In this document: in pieces, positions 23,901 to 35,792 of the stretch
Layout of the letters: each line of letters opens with the position of its first letter
Position numbering within the stretch: the stretch's first letter is position 1
Source of the DNA: Alopecurus myosuroides
Lineage: Eukaryota > Streptophyta > Magnoliopsida > Poales > Poaceae
NCBI GenBank assembly: GCA_028641055.1
Contig: CM054062.1
Coordinates: forward strand, 140,782,682-140,846,681
Reading direction: 5' to 3'
DNA length: 64,000 nucleotides
The notes under the pieces: model-generated
Told to the model about the DNA's origin: nothing
Seen by the model: the letters and a program-made list of their open reading frames with translations, nothing else
Database searches by the model: none
Program-made: the position numbers and the translations under genes

Positions 23901-24243
23901 TATAAAACTTTTATGAAAAACCATAGATTATCAAGGATGTTAATCCTCAATTTTTGTACGTCAATACCCTTTTAAATATGGAATATCTAAAAAAATCATT
24001 ATATGAAATAGAGATTGCTTTAAATAATTTAAATCAGTTTACAAGAAATATTTGTTTTGAAACAACCTTCAAGGTTTTGAAAATGAAGGTTTATTTGAAT
24101 TATCAATTCCAAATACTTCGGAATAAGTCATAACATTTTATTTGTATTTTACTTTTCGTGGATGTTGGTGACTTCCTTTTAACAATAAACAAAAACTTCA
24201 AAATTTTGTCATTTTTAAAACATTCCAAAAATTTGGGATGTTA
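20985..24243. other. AT-rich repeat-like DNA without recognised genes
   Basis: Mostly 65-75% A+T by eye. 21190-21320 holds several near-repeats around CTCCGGTGA and CTCCAGTGA. The right edge reads AATTTGGGATGTTAAGCA and abuts Copia RT sequence. In reverse this resembles the TGTAACATCCC start of the giant LTR at 6153, so 20985-24243 may be another long LTR or a truncated LARD. The left end could not be found. Confidence 0.35.
23321..23442. mobile_element. Stowaway (Tc1/Mariner) MITE, 122 bp
   Basis: TIRs CTCCCTCCGTCTCAAATTA and TAATTTGAGACGGAGTGAG, flanked by TA on both sides (23319-23320, 23443-23444). This is the hallmark of grass Stowaway elements. The interior is a long imperfect hairpin. 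Confidence 0.92.
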
Positions 24244-27200
24244 AGCACTTTGTTACAATCATTAGGTCTTGGCACCAATTGGCAAACTTTGTTGCGCTCG
24301 AAGTTTTTGAGTTATTCATGCATGGGTTTAAGGTAATCTTGATCTTCAAGAGACTCATATACCTTCTTAGTTTCAATTCCAGAGACACAAGCATGGTTAG
24401 TACTAAAACTTGCCAATTGTCTAGGAGTGGCTACTGTCACAGCCATGGAGTACCGGGTACCCACGACCGCTACCTCGGCGTGACACTTCCACTAGGGCCC
24501 ATCTGGCAGGCGGCCAGTCCAAGGACTTTATCGACGTTTTCGGGTGAAGGTGTCACCTGCAAGCAACCACCAAGGCCGAGCGTAGAAGACAAGTATCTAG
24601 GTACTACGGCGCCTGCCAAAGCTTCCCCTGCAACGCAACGCTGGGCGGGACAGTGATGCCCGACGACGTGGCTAGACGACTCTCATGGGAATTACGGTGT
24701 GCTGATACCTGGGAAGACATAGTTGATGCCTTTAGTTCCTCCTCAAGGGTTGGACTCGGTCGAGGTAAAGCACCTCCTCGACGCTTCTAGAACCTTGGGG
24801 ACCGCATCGGCCACAAGGAAGGGATGCACCCCTCCCACCCACGACTTGGAGAGCAATCCTGCTCCAAGCCAAGCCAAGACGAAGATAATCTCAGCAAAGG
24901 ATTGCTTTTGTCCCTCAACAACCCCGACGAGTGTGGATCCAACCAGCAAAGGATAGATGTCTATCCCCCGTCAAGGAGATATCCTGCCAAGAATCAAAGA
25001 CTAGATCTATTGCGTGGCCACATGTGGCTTCCCCTTGGCTATAAAAGGAGGAGCAGGTCACCATTAGAGGGGGAAGGACAAATCATGGATAGGTCCATGG
25101 TAGATAAAACCCTAGGCTAGATCAAGGACCATCATTCGATGGAGAGAAGAGAGAGGTTATCATCCCCTCGAGAATCTTCTTAGCTTCTTCTTCCTTCGGT
25201 TGGGGCTCGCTAGCACTCGGTAACAACGTTTTATCAATACTCTATTGTCATGAATACCACCAATGCTAGATGTGGGGCTATTAGCCTCTGGGCGGCCTGA
25301 ACCTGAGTAAAGAATCACTGTGTCTCTAGTTCCACCATCGATGAGTGAGAGAGTCGATCAATCCCTCCTAGTGCCTCGTGTTGAACCTAAAAAGGGGTTG
25401 CACCGTATTCCTAGTTTCTGTGATCCAAGATACGACAGTTACCTTGGCTCGAACGTCTCTGGGAACTTTATCCAATTGGTGGTCCTTGAGAAAAGGATCT
25501 CAATATCTTATATTATCTATATGAGCTTCCATCTACTCCAAAAGTTTTTTGCAATATGGATTGATTATCTCCTTCATCTTTGGAGTCATGACCATCTTGA
25601 ACTTGGCCTTGATCATCAACTCATGAAGGATCACCAATAGGTTAAGTATTATCAACAATGGGATGATCTTGATCTTGGTTGTGTTCATTATCTTGAGGAT
25701 TTTATGTGTGTATTTTAGTAGCTTGAGTATCCACGGGTGTAGATGATGGATCCACGTGAGTAGGGTTGTGTCCTTATCCTTCTGCCAAAGGTTGTCCCTC
25801 AACAGGGATTATTTCACCAATCCCCATTCTTTTTATAACGATAGGAGTAATTGTGTCACCTACAATACCATGATCTATGCGACCCCCTTGGGAGCCATTA
25901 TCCTCATAAAACATAACATCTATAGCTTCTTCAACTTGTATGGAGGACTTGTTGTAGACTATATAGGCATGAGCACTTGTTGCATATTCAACAAAGACAC
26001 CCTTATATGATCTCGGCTCGAATTTTGAAAAACGATTAAATTTCTTGCGAATAAAGCACTTGCAACCAAAGACCTTTAAGTAAGATATATCCGGTTTCTT
26101 GTCGGTAAGAATCTCATATCGATTTTTTTTTAAGAGCTTGCGAATATATAACTTGTTGGTGGGATGACAAGAGCTGGAGACGGCCTCAGCCTAAAAATTG
26201 TATGGAGAAGAAAAGTCCACAATCATAATCCTTGTCGCATCCATAAAAAATTGGTTCTTTTTTCTGCTACACCATTTTGTTGAGGGTTATAGGGGTAGAG
26301 TATTTATGATAAATCCCCTCATCACCAAGAAATCCTTCAATAGTGTAGTTCTTCAACTGAGATCCATTGTCACTTAGGATTGCCATGATCTTTTCATTAT
26401 GTTGGCATTCAAGAAAATTTATAAATTCAATAAACCTTTCTTGAGTCTCACTCTTCCTCTTGAATAAATACACCCAAGTATATCTTGAATAATCATCCAC
26501 AATAACCAAACAGTACTTATTGACACCAAGACTATCATAAGATAGAGGACCAAACAAGTCCAAGTGAATGAGCTCAAGAATCCTCTTGGTGGTAATATTG
26601 GTCTTGCGGGGGTGAGGTTCTCCATGTTGCTTTCCAAAAGTGCAAGAGATACACACATGATATTTATCAAACTTAACATTGGTTAGTCATGGAATGTAAC
26701 CACCACTTTGGAGATCATGGAAAGTCCTCATATTGGTGTGGGCTAACCTTCAATGTTGAAGCCATCCCACATCAACTTTAATTATTAGGAAAGTCACTGC
26801 ACATGTTTCTACTTTAGATAAGTCCACTACATACATCTCGTTCTTGATAAACCCAACAAATACTACTTTAAGAGTCTTTTTCCGAGTGATAATCACATTC
26901 TCAACATCCAAGTAAGAAGCAAAACCAAAATATGCAAGTTGAAGAATGGAAAGCAAAATGTAACCGAGTGACTCAACAAGAAGGACATTGTTGATGGTTA
27001 GATCGTGGTAGATTACCACCTTTCCTCGTCCCAATACCTTAAGCTCGGAGTTATCACCAATATTGACACAATCAACATGAGTTAATGGAGGTTGAATATC
27101 ACTAATTTTGTCTTTTCTTCCGATCATATGTTGGGATGCGCCACTACCCACCGTCCATCTTCCCGACCCGGAAGAAACTCTCGATGTGGCTTTTGCCCTC

Positions 27201-28796
27201 AAACATGTGTGGTAGATAGGTGCTCTCTCATTGGGGTATTCAAATAGTGAAGACGGTGTAGATGACGAGGTAGTTATGGCAACATTGGACACACCTACAA
27301 CTTCATCTTCATACCTGGATATATTATTACTCAATGGCGCCTTATTGAGCATATAAACTCCTTGGTACTCTTCTTGCAAAGTTCTTGGTGGGAGGAATCT
27401 TGGTCTTGTCCTTGTGAATGAACATCCCATCATTTTCTTGTCGTGGCTCAAAAGGACAATACTTAACAAAGTGATTGGCTCTTCCACAATGGTAACACGA
27501 CCTTGGACGTTCAAATATTTTCTTGGTTCCCTTATGTGGAGATCTTTGGACTCCTGCTTTCCTATTAGCTTTCCTTTTCCAAGATGCATTGGCTTTCACA
27601 GAATAAACTTATGGATCTCTCTTTACATGCCATATTCATAACTATCATAGTCTACTTCTTCTTGTTGGATTTCTTGATGGGTGACCACCTTGTACCTCAA
27701 AGAAATATTAGGTTATTTTCTAATCCCTCTTGAGCGAGCAAGATCATCATCCGCACTTTTGTGATCCATGGTGATAGCCATGAATTCACTAAGCACACCA
27801 ATATAGTTGAGCAAGTTGTAATATGGTCTTGTTAGAATGTTCGTGGAGAGGGTATTCTCAAAAGGGGTGATTGCCTTAAGAAACTTCCTCTTGATCCGAT
27901 CATCTGTAATCTCATGTTTTCCAAAGTCTCTCAATTGGACGGAAAGGGATGTGAGTCTTCTATAGAGATTTTCGGGAGATTCATCTTCATGCATCACAAA
28001 ATATTTGGCTTGATCAAGGGTAATGTCGTACTTGGAGGATTGAATGATTTTATTACCTTGGAACAAGGTGTTGAGGCTATCCTAAGCCTCCTTGGTTGTC
28101 TCACATGTGAGAATATGGGCTAGATGTTCTCGAGGAAGAGAATTTTGGATGATGTGCAATCATGTGTTGTTGAGTTGCCATTCCATATCCTTTCTTGGAA
28201 TCAAATTGCTTGGATCATGAGGATGGAATCATGAAGAACCCTTCTCCAAGTTGCGTTGCAATAACTAGAGATATGTGACCTCATTTCAAACTTCCAAGAA
28301 AATAATTCATTAGTGTTAAGAATGGGAGGTGCTCCAACATTAAGAATGTGTGGAATTTTTGCAACGGGTGCATAGTACCATAATTGGGAAGTGATGGGAC
28401 ACTTGAGTGAGACACTGAGCCATTAGCCTTAGATGCCGTGGAATTTGAGGCACCCTCCGCTTCTTTCATTTTAGCCTAGGCTTAAGTGTTGGCTTCATGA
28501 ATGTCATCCTCAATCGGAATAGAAACGTAGGGATTTAACTCGACGTCTCCAACAACGGGAGAGGTGTCACGAGGTTTCGCGAGCCCCTTAGGCCTGCCCA
28601 TCAATAATTCAAGCATTTGTTTTTCACCTCGGATAGGGTGGACTTGAAGCTAGAGGTAACTTCGAATATATTGGTTTGGATGATTCCAATCGTTTCCTCA
28701 AGGTTTCCGATAGTTTTGGTCATTTGACCAATTTCAACCAAAGTCGAAGGATCTTGTTGGGTATACCCTCTTAGGTGGTTAAACCTTAGATAATAG
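24244..28796 (-). pseudogene. Copia gag-pol pseudogene
   Basis: Recognisable pieces on the minus strand: gag (27713-28066, ...ENLYRRLTSLSVQLRDFG); CCHC knuckle CYHCGRANHFVKYC (27481-27525); protease WTVGSGASQHM, where the family normally has D before SGAS (so the catalytic Asp appears to be Gly); integrase with HLDLFGPL and ILSDNGSQ (26267-26656); RT start RDVRAK / VATPRQLASF split by the solo LTR. Frames shift several times and stops occur (for example near 24345). It cannot encode a working polyprotein. Confidence 0.85.
24435..25437 (+). mobile_element. Solo LTR in the Copia RT region
   Basis: TGTCACAGCC...GATACGACA, 1003 bp, with a TATA box CTATAAAAGG near 25039. Flanks are GCTAC (24430-24434) and GTTAC (25438-25442), a target duplication with one C/T difference. 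Removing the LTR and one flank joins two halves of Copia RT in frame (RDVRAK then VATPRQLA), confirming both boundaries. It is gypsy-like by its TGTC/GACA ends; the family is not named. Confidence 0.88.
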
Positions 28797-28800
28797 ACAC

Positions 28801-28813
28801 GGCTCTGATACCA
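28801..28813 (-). promoter_or_regulatory. Primer binding site of the Copia element
   Basis: The minus strand reads TGGTATCAGAGCC, two bases after the LTR end (TTTCA, then AT). It is complementary to the 3' end of initiator tRNA-Met, the usual Copia primer. Confidence 0.85.
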
Positions 28814-28815
28814 AT

Positions 28816-29413
28816 TGAAAGTACGACATGGTCAACAAGAGGGGGTGAATAAGTGACTAACAAATTTTGTGGTTTTCTTTTTAGTTTGGGCTAAACAAGT
28901 AAAACACAAGGTTGTCTAAATGTGCAACTAGAGTGAGAAATCCATGTGATACGATACAAAGCATGCAACAGAAGCAATAAGAAAAGGCACAATATAGACG
29001 ACAATAGTGAAGGTGCTAAGACAAGGATATGTTTCTCGTAGTTCCTTCCCAAGGTAATCACTTCTACGTTGGAGGGGGAGGAGACACCAAGGCACTCAGA
29101 CACCCTATTCTGAGCTTCTCCGGTAAGGGAGGAGTTTGTTTCCACTATGATGTTGGCTTGAACTTGATGACCAAACCTTTACACAAATCTGAGGTGACTC
29201 CACAACTCAACTAGAGGCTCTCAAAAATATCCAAAGCTTTCCGGAATAAGGTGGAACCTCCAAACACTAGGTTTATCTAGGGTTACAAGGTGCCCAAGAG
29301 ATTACAAGATCCTCCAGGATTTGGTGGGGGGATTTGCAATTCTTTTGGTGGAATCACGGATCTAGATCTCCTCAAGAACTCCACAAACTATCAAGATGTT
29401 TGGATGGATGGAG
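28816..29413 (-). repeat. Copia 5' LTR, left part
   Basis: Begins TGAAAGTACGACATGG on the plus strand. The remainder lies at 38000-38527, ending GGGTGCACTTTCA, so the LTR ends are TGAAAGT/ACTTTCA. Without the nested gypsy element and its duplicated TGGAG the LTR is about 1.13 kb, typical of SIRE/Maximus. Confidence 0.85.
29409..29413 (+). repeat. Target duplication TGGAG of the gypsy element (left)
   Basis: TGGAG here and at 37995-37999, directly outside the two LTRs. Confidence 0.95.
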
Positions 29414-30515
29414 TGATATGGAGTTGGACTCCTAGATTGGCTCGATCTTCACGAATCGACGAAGAACGAACGAAGAACACGAAGAACACGAGATGGGGAA
29501 TCGAGGGGGAACGAGGGGGAACACGCAAATCGGGATAATCGCAAGAACTGGAGGATCCAACTTCCCGTCAACTAAACCCCGAGGGCCGCCTACGGAACAA
29601 TCGATCCAACTGAACTCACCTTGATACAAACCGTCTCACACCTGTTGCCGGTACCACTACGCCAATAGAACCTCAAGATAACGAGAGGAAGATTGGACAA
29701 CTCTTGACTGAAACCCGATAGGGAGAGGACAAGTAGTTGGGATGTGCCTTGATACGATCCTCGACGAAGTCGGAGGAGTAGCCTTGATACGGTCCTCGGT
29801 ACACACCGGAGGAGTAGTTCCTCAAATAGGGTTACAAGAGAGCTGAGCTCCAAATGTTCTAAATTCAACTCTAAAAACCTAGATCTAGCTCAGGGTCGTC
29901 CTTATATAGCCGGGGGTCGAAGCAGGTGAAACCGGGGGTGAAAACGGGTCATTTGCGGCCATTTTCGGGTCCACCTCGGCATAGGGGCCGGCCTGGCCGG
30001 CCTGGAACCCGGCCTGGGGCCAGGGTGGGCGCCTGGAGGGGGAGGCCGGCCTGGGGCCGGGGTGGGGAGGAGGCAGGCCGGCCCCCAGGCCGGCTGGCTC
30101 TGTTGGGTGCCCGGCCTGGGGCCGGGGTGGGGAGGAGGGAGGCCGGCCTCCAGGCCGGCTGCCTCTGTTAGGGCCTTAGGGGTCCGGCCTAGGGGGGGGG
30201 GGGAAGAGGCCGGCCTGGCCGGCCCCCGAGGCTGGGAGGGGCTCCTTTCCCCCTATCTTCTCCGCCTGTACTCCGATTGTGATGCCGTTTCTTCCGCCCT
30301 CCTTCGTATCTTCTTGCGCATCATTTTGGGTGCTTTCCGGGGCCTCCGTGGTGGGTTTGAACCTGAGTACGCAAAGTGTGGAACCATGAGGTAGCGCACC
30401 ATTCTCCACATGACCGAAAGCATAGAATGAGAGGAGCGAGTTCACCTTATCTTGGATGGCCTTTGCGCGTGATCTTGTCATCGGTGCACTTGGTGGAGTT
30501 GGGTGGGCTACATCA
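29414..30515 (-). repeat. 3' LTR of the complete gypsy element
   Basis: TGATATGGAGTTGG...GGGCTACATCA, 1102 bp. It holds a TATATAAG promoter on the minus strand (29911-29918) and long GGCCGG/CCGGCC-rich runs (29985-30235). An ORF fragment on the minus strand (PMTRSRAKAIQDKVNSLLS, 30400-30500) is the tail of the polyprotein. Confidence 0.93.
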
Positions 30516-33500
30516 TCTCCCCCCCTTGAAAAGAGTCGACCTCGACTCGGCGTCGTCTTCATCACTTGGGTATCCATGGAAGGGAGAGAGGTCCTTGACA
30601 TTGAAGGAGTTGTGGACGAGGTACTTGGATTGCGGTAAGTCGAGCTTGTAGGCGTTGTTGTTGATGCGCTTGATGACCTTGAAGGGACCGTCACCTCTTG
30701 GCTTGAGCTTGGAGTTGCGCTCTTCGGGGAACCGGTCCTTGCGCAAGTGTAGCCACACGAGGTCGCCTTCTTGGAACACCATGGGTTTCTTGTTCTTGTT
30801 CATGATAGAGGCTCGGTGCTCGGAATGCTTCTTAAGCGTAGCTCTTGTGGAGTCGTGTAGCTTCTTGATGTAGTCGGTGCGCTTGTCGATGTCCATGTTT
30901 GCTCGCTCGCGTAGAGGCAAAGGGAGTATGTCGAGGGCGGTGTTGGGGTTGAAGCCGTAGATGATCTCGAAGGGACTCTTCTTGGTAGCATGATGGAGAG
31001 CACGGTTGTAGGCGAACTCGGCGTGTGGGATGCATTCCTCTCAATTCTTCAAGTTGGGCTTGATCAATGCTCGAAGTAGTGAAGAGAGTGTGCGGTTGAC
31101 GACCTCGGTTTGTCCATCCGTTTGTGGGTGATAGGCGGCGGAGAAGAGTAGCTTGACGCCGAGCTTGGCCATCAACGTCTTCCAAAAGTAGGAGGTGAAC
31201 TTGACGTCGCGGTCCGAGACAATGGAAGTAGGTACACCATGTAAACGCACAATTTCCCTGAAAAACAAAGTAGCAACATGTGAAGCATCGTCGGTTCGGT
31301 TGCAAGGAATGAAATGTGCCATCTTAGAGAAACGATCCACAACTACAAAGATTGAATCCATGTTGGTTTTAGTTCGTGGAAGGCCTAACACAAAGTCCAT
31401 GCTAATATCACTCCAAGGTGCATGTGGGATAGGTAATGGCATGTAAAGACCATGGGGGTTGGAAGTGGACTTAGCTCGGAGGCATGTAGAACATCTCTTG
31501 ACGTGTCTCTCAACTTGATGCTTCATTTTGGGCCAATAGTAGTTGGTAGAGAGCATGGCATAGGTCTCGTCGCGTCCAAAGTGTCCCATGAGGCCTCCTT
31601 CATGTGATTCCTTCAATAACAACAAACGAAGAGGGGACTCGGGGATACACAATTTGTTAGCCTTAAACAAGAAACCTTTGTGAAGATAGTAATCATCGAA
31701 ACCTCAGTTAGGCAAGCATTTCTCAAATATAGGACCAAAGAAAGCATCGGAAGCATATAAGTCTTTGATCTCATCCAAACCAATCACATTGATGTCAAGA
31801 CGTGTAAGAAGGCATTCTTTCCTAGACAAGGCATCGGCTACCACATTCTCTTTACCTTTATTGTACTTAATGACATAAGGAAAAGATTCAATGAATTCAA
31901 CCCACTTAGCATGCCTCTTGTTCAAATTGGTTTGGCTTTTCAAGTATTTCAATGATTCGTGATCGGAATGAATGACAAATTCTTTTGGCCAAAGGTAGTG
32001 TTGCCAAACTTCTAGCACTCTAACCAAAGTAAAAAGTTCCTTATCATAGATTGGGTAATTGAGTTTAGCACCATCAAGTTTTTCACTATGGTAAGCAACG
32101 GGGCGTCCGTTTTGCATGAGAACGCCACCAATTCCTATACCACTAGCATCACATTCAATCTCAAAAGTTTTCTCAAAATCCGGTAAGACAAGCAAAGGGG
32201 CTTCGGTTAAGCATTTCTTAAGTGTGTCGAAAGCTTTTTGTTGCGCATTTCCCCAAACAAAAGGTACATTCTTTTTGGTAAGTTCATTCAAAGGGCAAGC
32301 AATAGTTGAAAAATCTTTGACAAAGCGACGATAGAAACCGGCAAGGCCATGAAAGCGCCTTATCTCACCCACGGAGGTAGGGTTGGGCCAATTCCTAATT
32401 GCCTCAATCTTGTTGTTATCTACTTCAATACCATTGGAAGAGATCACAAAACCCAAGAAAACAAGCTTGTTGGTGCCAAAATTGCATTTGGAAAGATTGG
32501 CGAAAAGTTTTGCGTTGCGAAGAGCCAACAATACTTGTGAAACATGATCAAGGTGATCTTCCAAAGATTTGCTATAAATGAGAATATCGTCGAAGTAAAC
32601 CACAACAAATTTGCCAATGAAAGGACGAAGAACTTCATTCATGAGACGCATGAAAGTAGATGGGGCATTCGAAAGACCAAAAGGCATAACAAGCCATTCA
32701 TACAAACCAAGTTTTGTTTTGAAAGCCGTTTTCCATTCGTCACCTATACTCATACGAATTTGATGGTAACCACTTTTAAGATCAATTTTGGAAAAGATAG
32801 TAGCACCACTCAATTCATCAAGCATGTCATCGAGCCTAGGAATAGGATGTCTATATCTAACGGTGATAGCATTGATAGGGCGACAATCCATACACATGCG
32901 GGAAGTAGAATCTTGCTTTGGAACAAGGATAACCGGCACGGCACTAGGGCTAAGGGATTCGCGAATAAAACCTTTTTCTAGTAGCTCTTGGATTTGGCGC
33001 TCAATCTCCTTAGTCTCCTCGGGGTTGGTGCGGTAAGGAGCGCGGTTTGGAAGGGGCGCGCCCGGAATGAGGTCAATACGGTGCTCGATTCCTCGAAGGG
33101 GAGGAAGGCCCGGAGGGAGCTCATCGGGAAAGACGTCTTCAAATTCCTGCAACAAAGGCAACAAAGATGGAGGAAGATTTGTCATGTCGTTAGTTTCAAG
33201 TGCTTCCCCTTTGAACAATAGGACAAAGTGAAGTATGGTTGGGTCATCTCGTAACTCTCGCATCTCTCTTTTGGTGGCAAGTAAGGCAAAGCCTTTGGCA
33301 TCACTCGGAATTTTTCCACTCATATTTGGCTTGTGGCTCTCACTCGCTTTTTGGTGGATCACTCTCTCACCACTCATCTCACGAGATTTGAGCTCTTCTT
33401 GTCTACGTGCAAGAGTCTTGGCATTGTCGGCGATCACTTGGCTAGGAGACATGGGACGAAGAACAAATGTCTTGTTATTCCACTTGAAGCTATAGTGATT

Positions 33501-35714
33501 GGTGCGCCCATCATGGATAGCACTCTTGTCGTATTGCCAAGGTCGACCAAGAAGAAGATGACACACGGTCATAGGAACAACATCACAATCTACCGTGTCT
33601 TCATAGGGACCAATCTTGAAATTCACGGTGACCATGTGTTGAATCTTGAAGGTACCGGAGTCACTAAGCCATTCGACATGGTATGGATGAGGATGTTGCT
33701 TGTAAGGCAATTTGAGTTTGTCGCAAAGCTCTTTGCTAGCCAAGTTGTGGCAACTTCCACCATCGATGATGACCTTGATTGACTTGCCATCAATACCGGC
33801 TCTTGTTTGAAAGAGATTGCACCGTTGATCTTGCTCATCTTGAGGAGAAGAAGTGAGGACTCTTGTGACCACTAGCGATGGATTCTTGTCCTCATCGCAA
33901 TACACACTTTCTTCATCATCGTTGGGCACGTCCAACGAGTTGAGAGCAACTTGATGCAAGGCATAGTATTCGCCTTCGCTCATAGAATCACGTTCACCGT
34001 CTTGGTTGACAATCATGATCATCTTGTTGGAACATTCAAAGGACTTGTGTCCACTACCACCGCACTTGAAGCAAGTAATAGTGCTTGACTTGACTTGAGG
34101 AGCACTTGAGGATGAGGTGGGAGGCGCTTGCTTCTTGAATGGTTGGGAAGACTTGTTGGGAGCACTAGAGGCTCGAGTGTTGCTCTTGGTGGTAGTTGGA
34201 GGAGGAACTTGTGTCATTGGAGATGAGGATGATGGTCTTGAGTTGAAGAAAGCCTTTTGCTTGCTATACTTGAGATCTTCTGCAATTTGGCGTTCCGCCT
34301 TGAGAGCTTGGTAGACAAGGGCCACAATGTTGTCATACGGTTGATACTCGACGATCTTCCTTATAGGATAGTTGAGGCCATTGAGGAAGCGGGCCATTGT
34401 TTGCTCTTGAGATTCTATCACATGAGCTCGAATCAAAGATGTCTCCATTTCCTTGTAGTACTCATCAACGGACTTCACACCTTGACGAAGTTCTTGGAGC
34501 TTCTTGAAGAGGTCACGCTTGTAGTGAGGAGGAACGAATCTAGCATGCATGAATTGCTTCATCTCATTCCAAGTGGCAATAGGAGCAATGCGATTGCGGA
34601 CTCGTTCGGCTTGTAGACGATCCGACCATAAGAGTGCATAGCCTTCGAATTCCAAAGATGCTAGAGCAACCATCTTCTTGTCGGTGAAGTTGTGAATGCC
34701 GAAGATCTTGTCAACCTTGAGAGCCCAAGCAAGATAGTCTTCGGGATCATTCTCACCATTGAACTTTGGGACATTGAAACGAAGAGCACTCATGTTGTTG
34801 TCCTCTTGCGGACGATGGGGACGCTCATGTTGGCGCTCATGGGGGTCTTCATCATAAATGGGAGGTGAATCATCATAGGGGTCATCCTCATTGTCTTGGC
34901 GGTGGCGATCATGATGGGGAGGATGACGCCGGTGGTCATTAGGTGGTGGCGGTTGGTGGTGACGGAGCCTAGCTTCACGGCGTTCACTATCATCATGGCC
35001 ATTGTGATGTTGTCGAGGACGTTCTTGTTCTTGGCGAGGGTGTTGCGGAAGCACTTGTTCCTCTCGAGGGTGTTGAGGATGATCATGTTCTTGGAGGTCA
35101 TTGTTGTTGGGACGCGCATGGCGCCTAGGTGGCCTTCGATGTTGACGAGCATCTTCCACGAAATCATTGTGGCCATAGTCTTGAGCGTGGCCTTGTGGAG
35201 GTGGAGGATGATGGTGTTGTCGAAGGTCCGGGCGTTGCGGTTGTTGAAGAGGGTCACCACGGCCTTGGCGATGTCGAGGTGGTGGTGATGGCGAGCTATC
35301 CTCATACCAATTGCGTCGCGGAAGTTGTTGAGGTTGTGGAGGAGGTGGTGGTGGTTGTTGAGGTTGTCCACCCTCCTCCACGTTGTGGCGATCATGGCGA
35401 TCGTGGCGATCATGGCGACGAGGTTGGTGAGGATCTTGATTGCGGTGGCTTGAGCGACGAGACCTTGAGGACGATGATGAATGACGACGATTGGCAAGAT
35501 TGGCCAAGTTGATGTTGACGCGCGTCATTTGATCATTCAATCGAGCCTCTTGCTCTTGGAGTCGACGCTCATAGCGTTGCAACACGTCCTTGACGAGTTC
35601 GCGGAGTTGGAAGTGGTCATTGTGGGTGACGAAGTTGGCGTAAGCATTGTCGTTGTAGAAAGGATTGCCTTCGTCTTCCGAGCTCGGACTTGTGAATACT
35701 CCTTCCCTAGCCAT
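30513..35714 (-). pseudogene. gypsy gag-pol polyprotein, one frame with two in-frame stops
   Basis: A single frame of about 1734 codons starting [10 protein letters not shown] (35714; an upstream Met at 35729 is possible). In order: coiled-coil-like N-terminus; a very His/Pro/Arg-rich region (residues about 80-310); retrotransposon gag domain (about 325-430); CCHC knuckle [14 protein letters not shown] (34035-34076); protease with IDGGS; RT with [10 protein letters not shown] (about 32590); RNase H with [11 protein letters not shown]; integrase with zinc finger, D, D and E ([23 protein letters not shown]). TGA stops interrupt at 31704-31706 (just after RNase H) and 31041-31043 (in integrase, at a normally conserved Trp). 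It ends at TGA 30513-30515, which is LTR sequence. Not expected to be autonomous. Confidence 0.93.
30516..30527 (-). promoter_or_regulatory. Polypurine tract of the gypsy element
   Basis: The minus strand reads AAGGGGGGGAGA immediately before the LTR start TGATG. It is simultaneously the codons for the end of the polyprotein. It has seven Gs, against six in the relative at 20119-20131. Confidence 0.9.
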
Positions 35715-35792
35715 TTCAAAAACACACACAAGGGTGATATTGAAGAAATGGACGCCTCACTTACCCAATGTTACCTTTCTTGGTCGTATTGA

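Noticed and set aside
24423..24434. AGGAGTGGCTAC directly before the solo LTR looks like a Tat polypurine tract
   Set aside because: It is Copia RT coding sequence on the other strand (VATPRQLA), continuous with 25438 once the LTR is removed, so the resemblance is chance.
34790..35497. 235-codon minus-strand ORF rich in Met/Thr/Ile/His
   Set aside because: Alternate frame of the His/Pro-rich gag region of the gypsy polyprotein.
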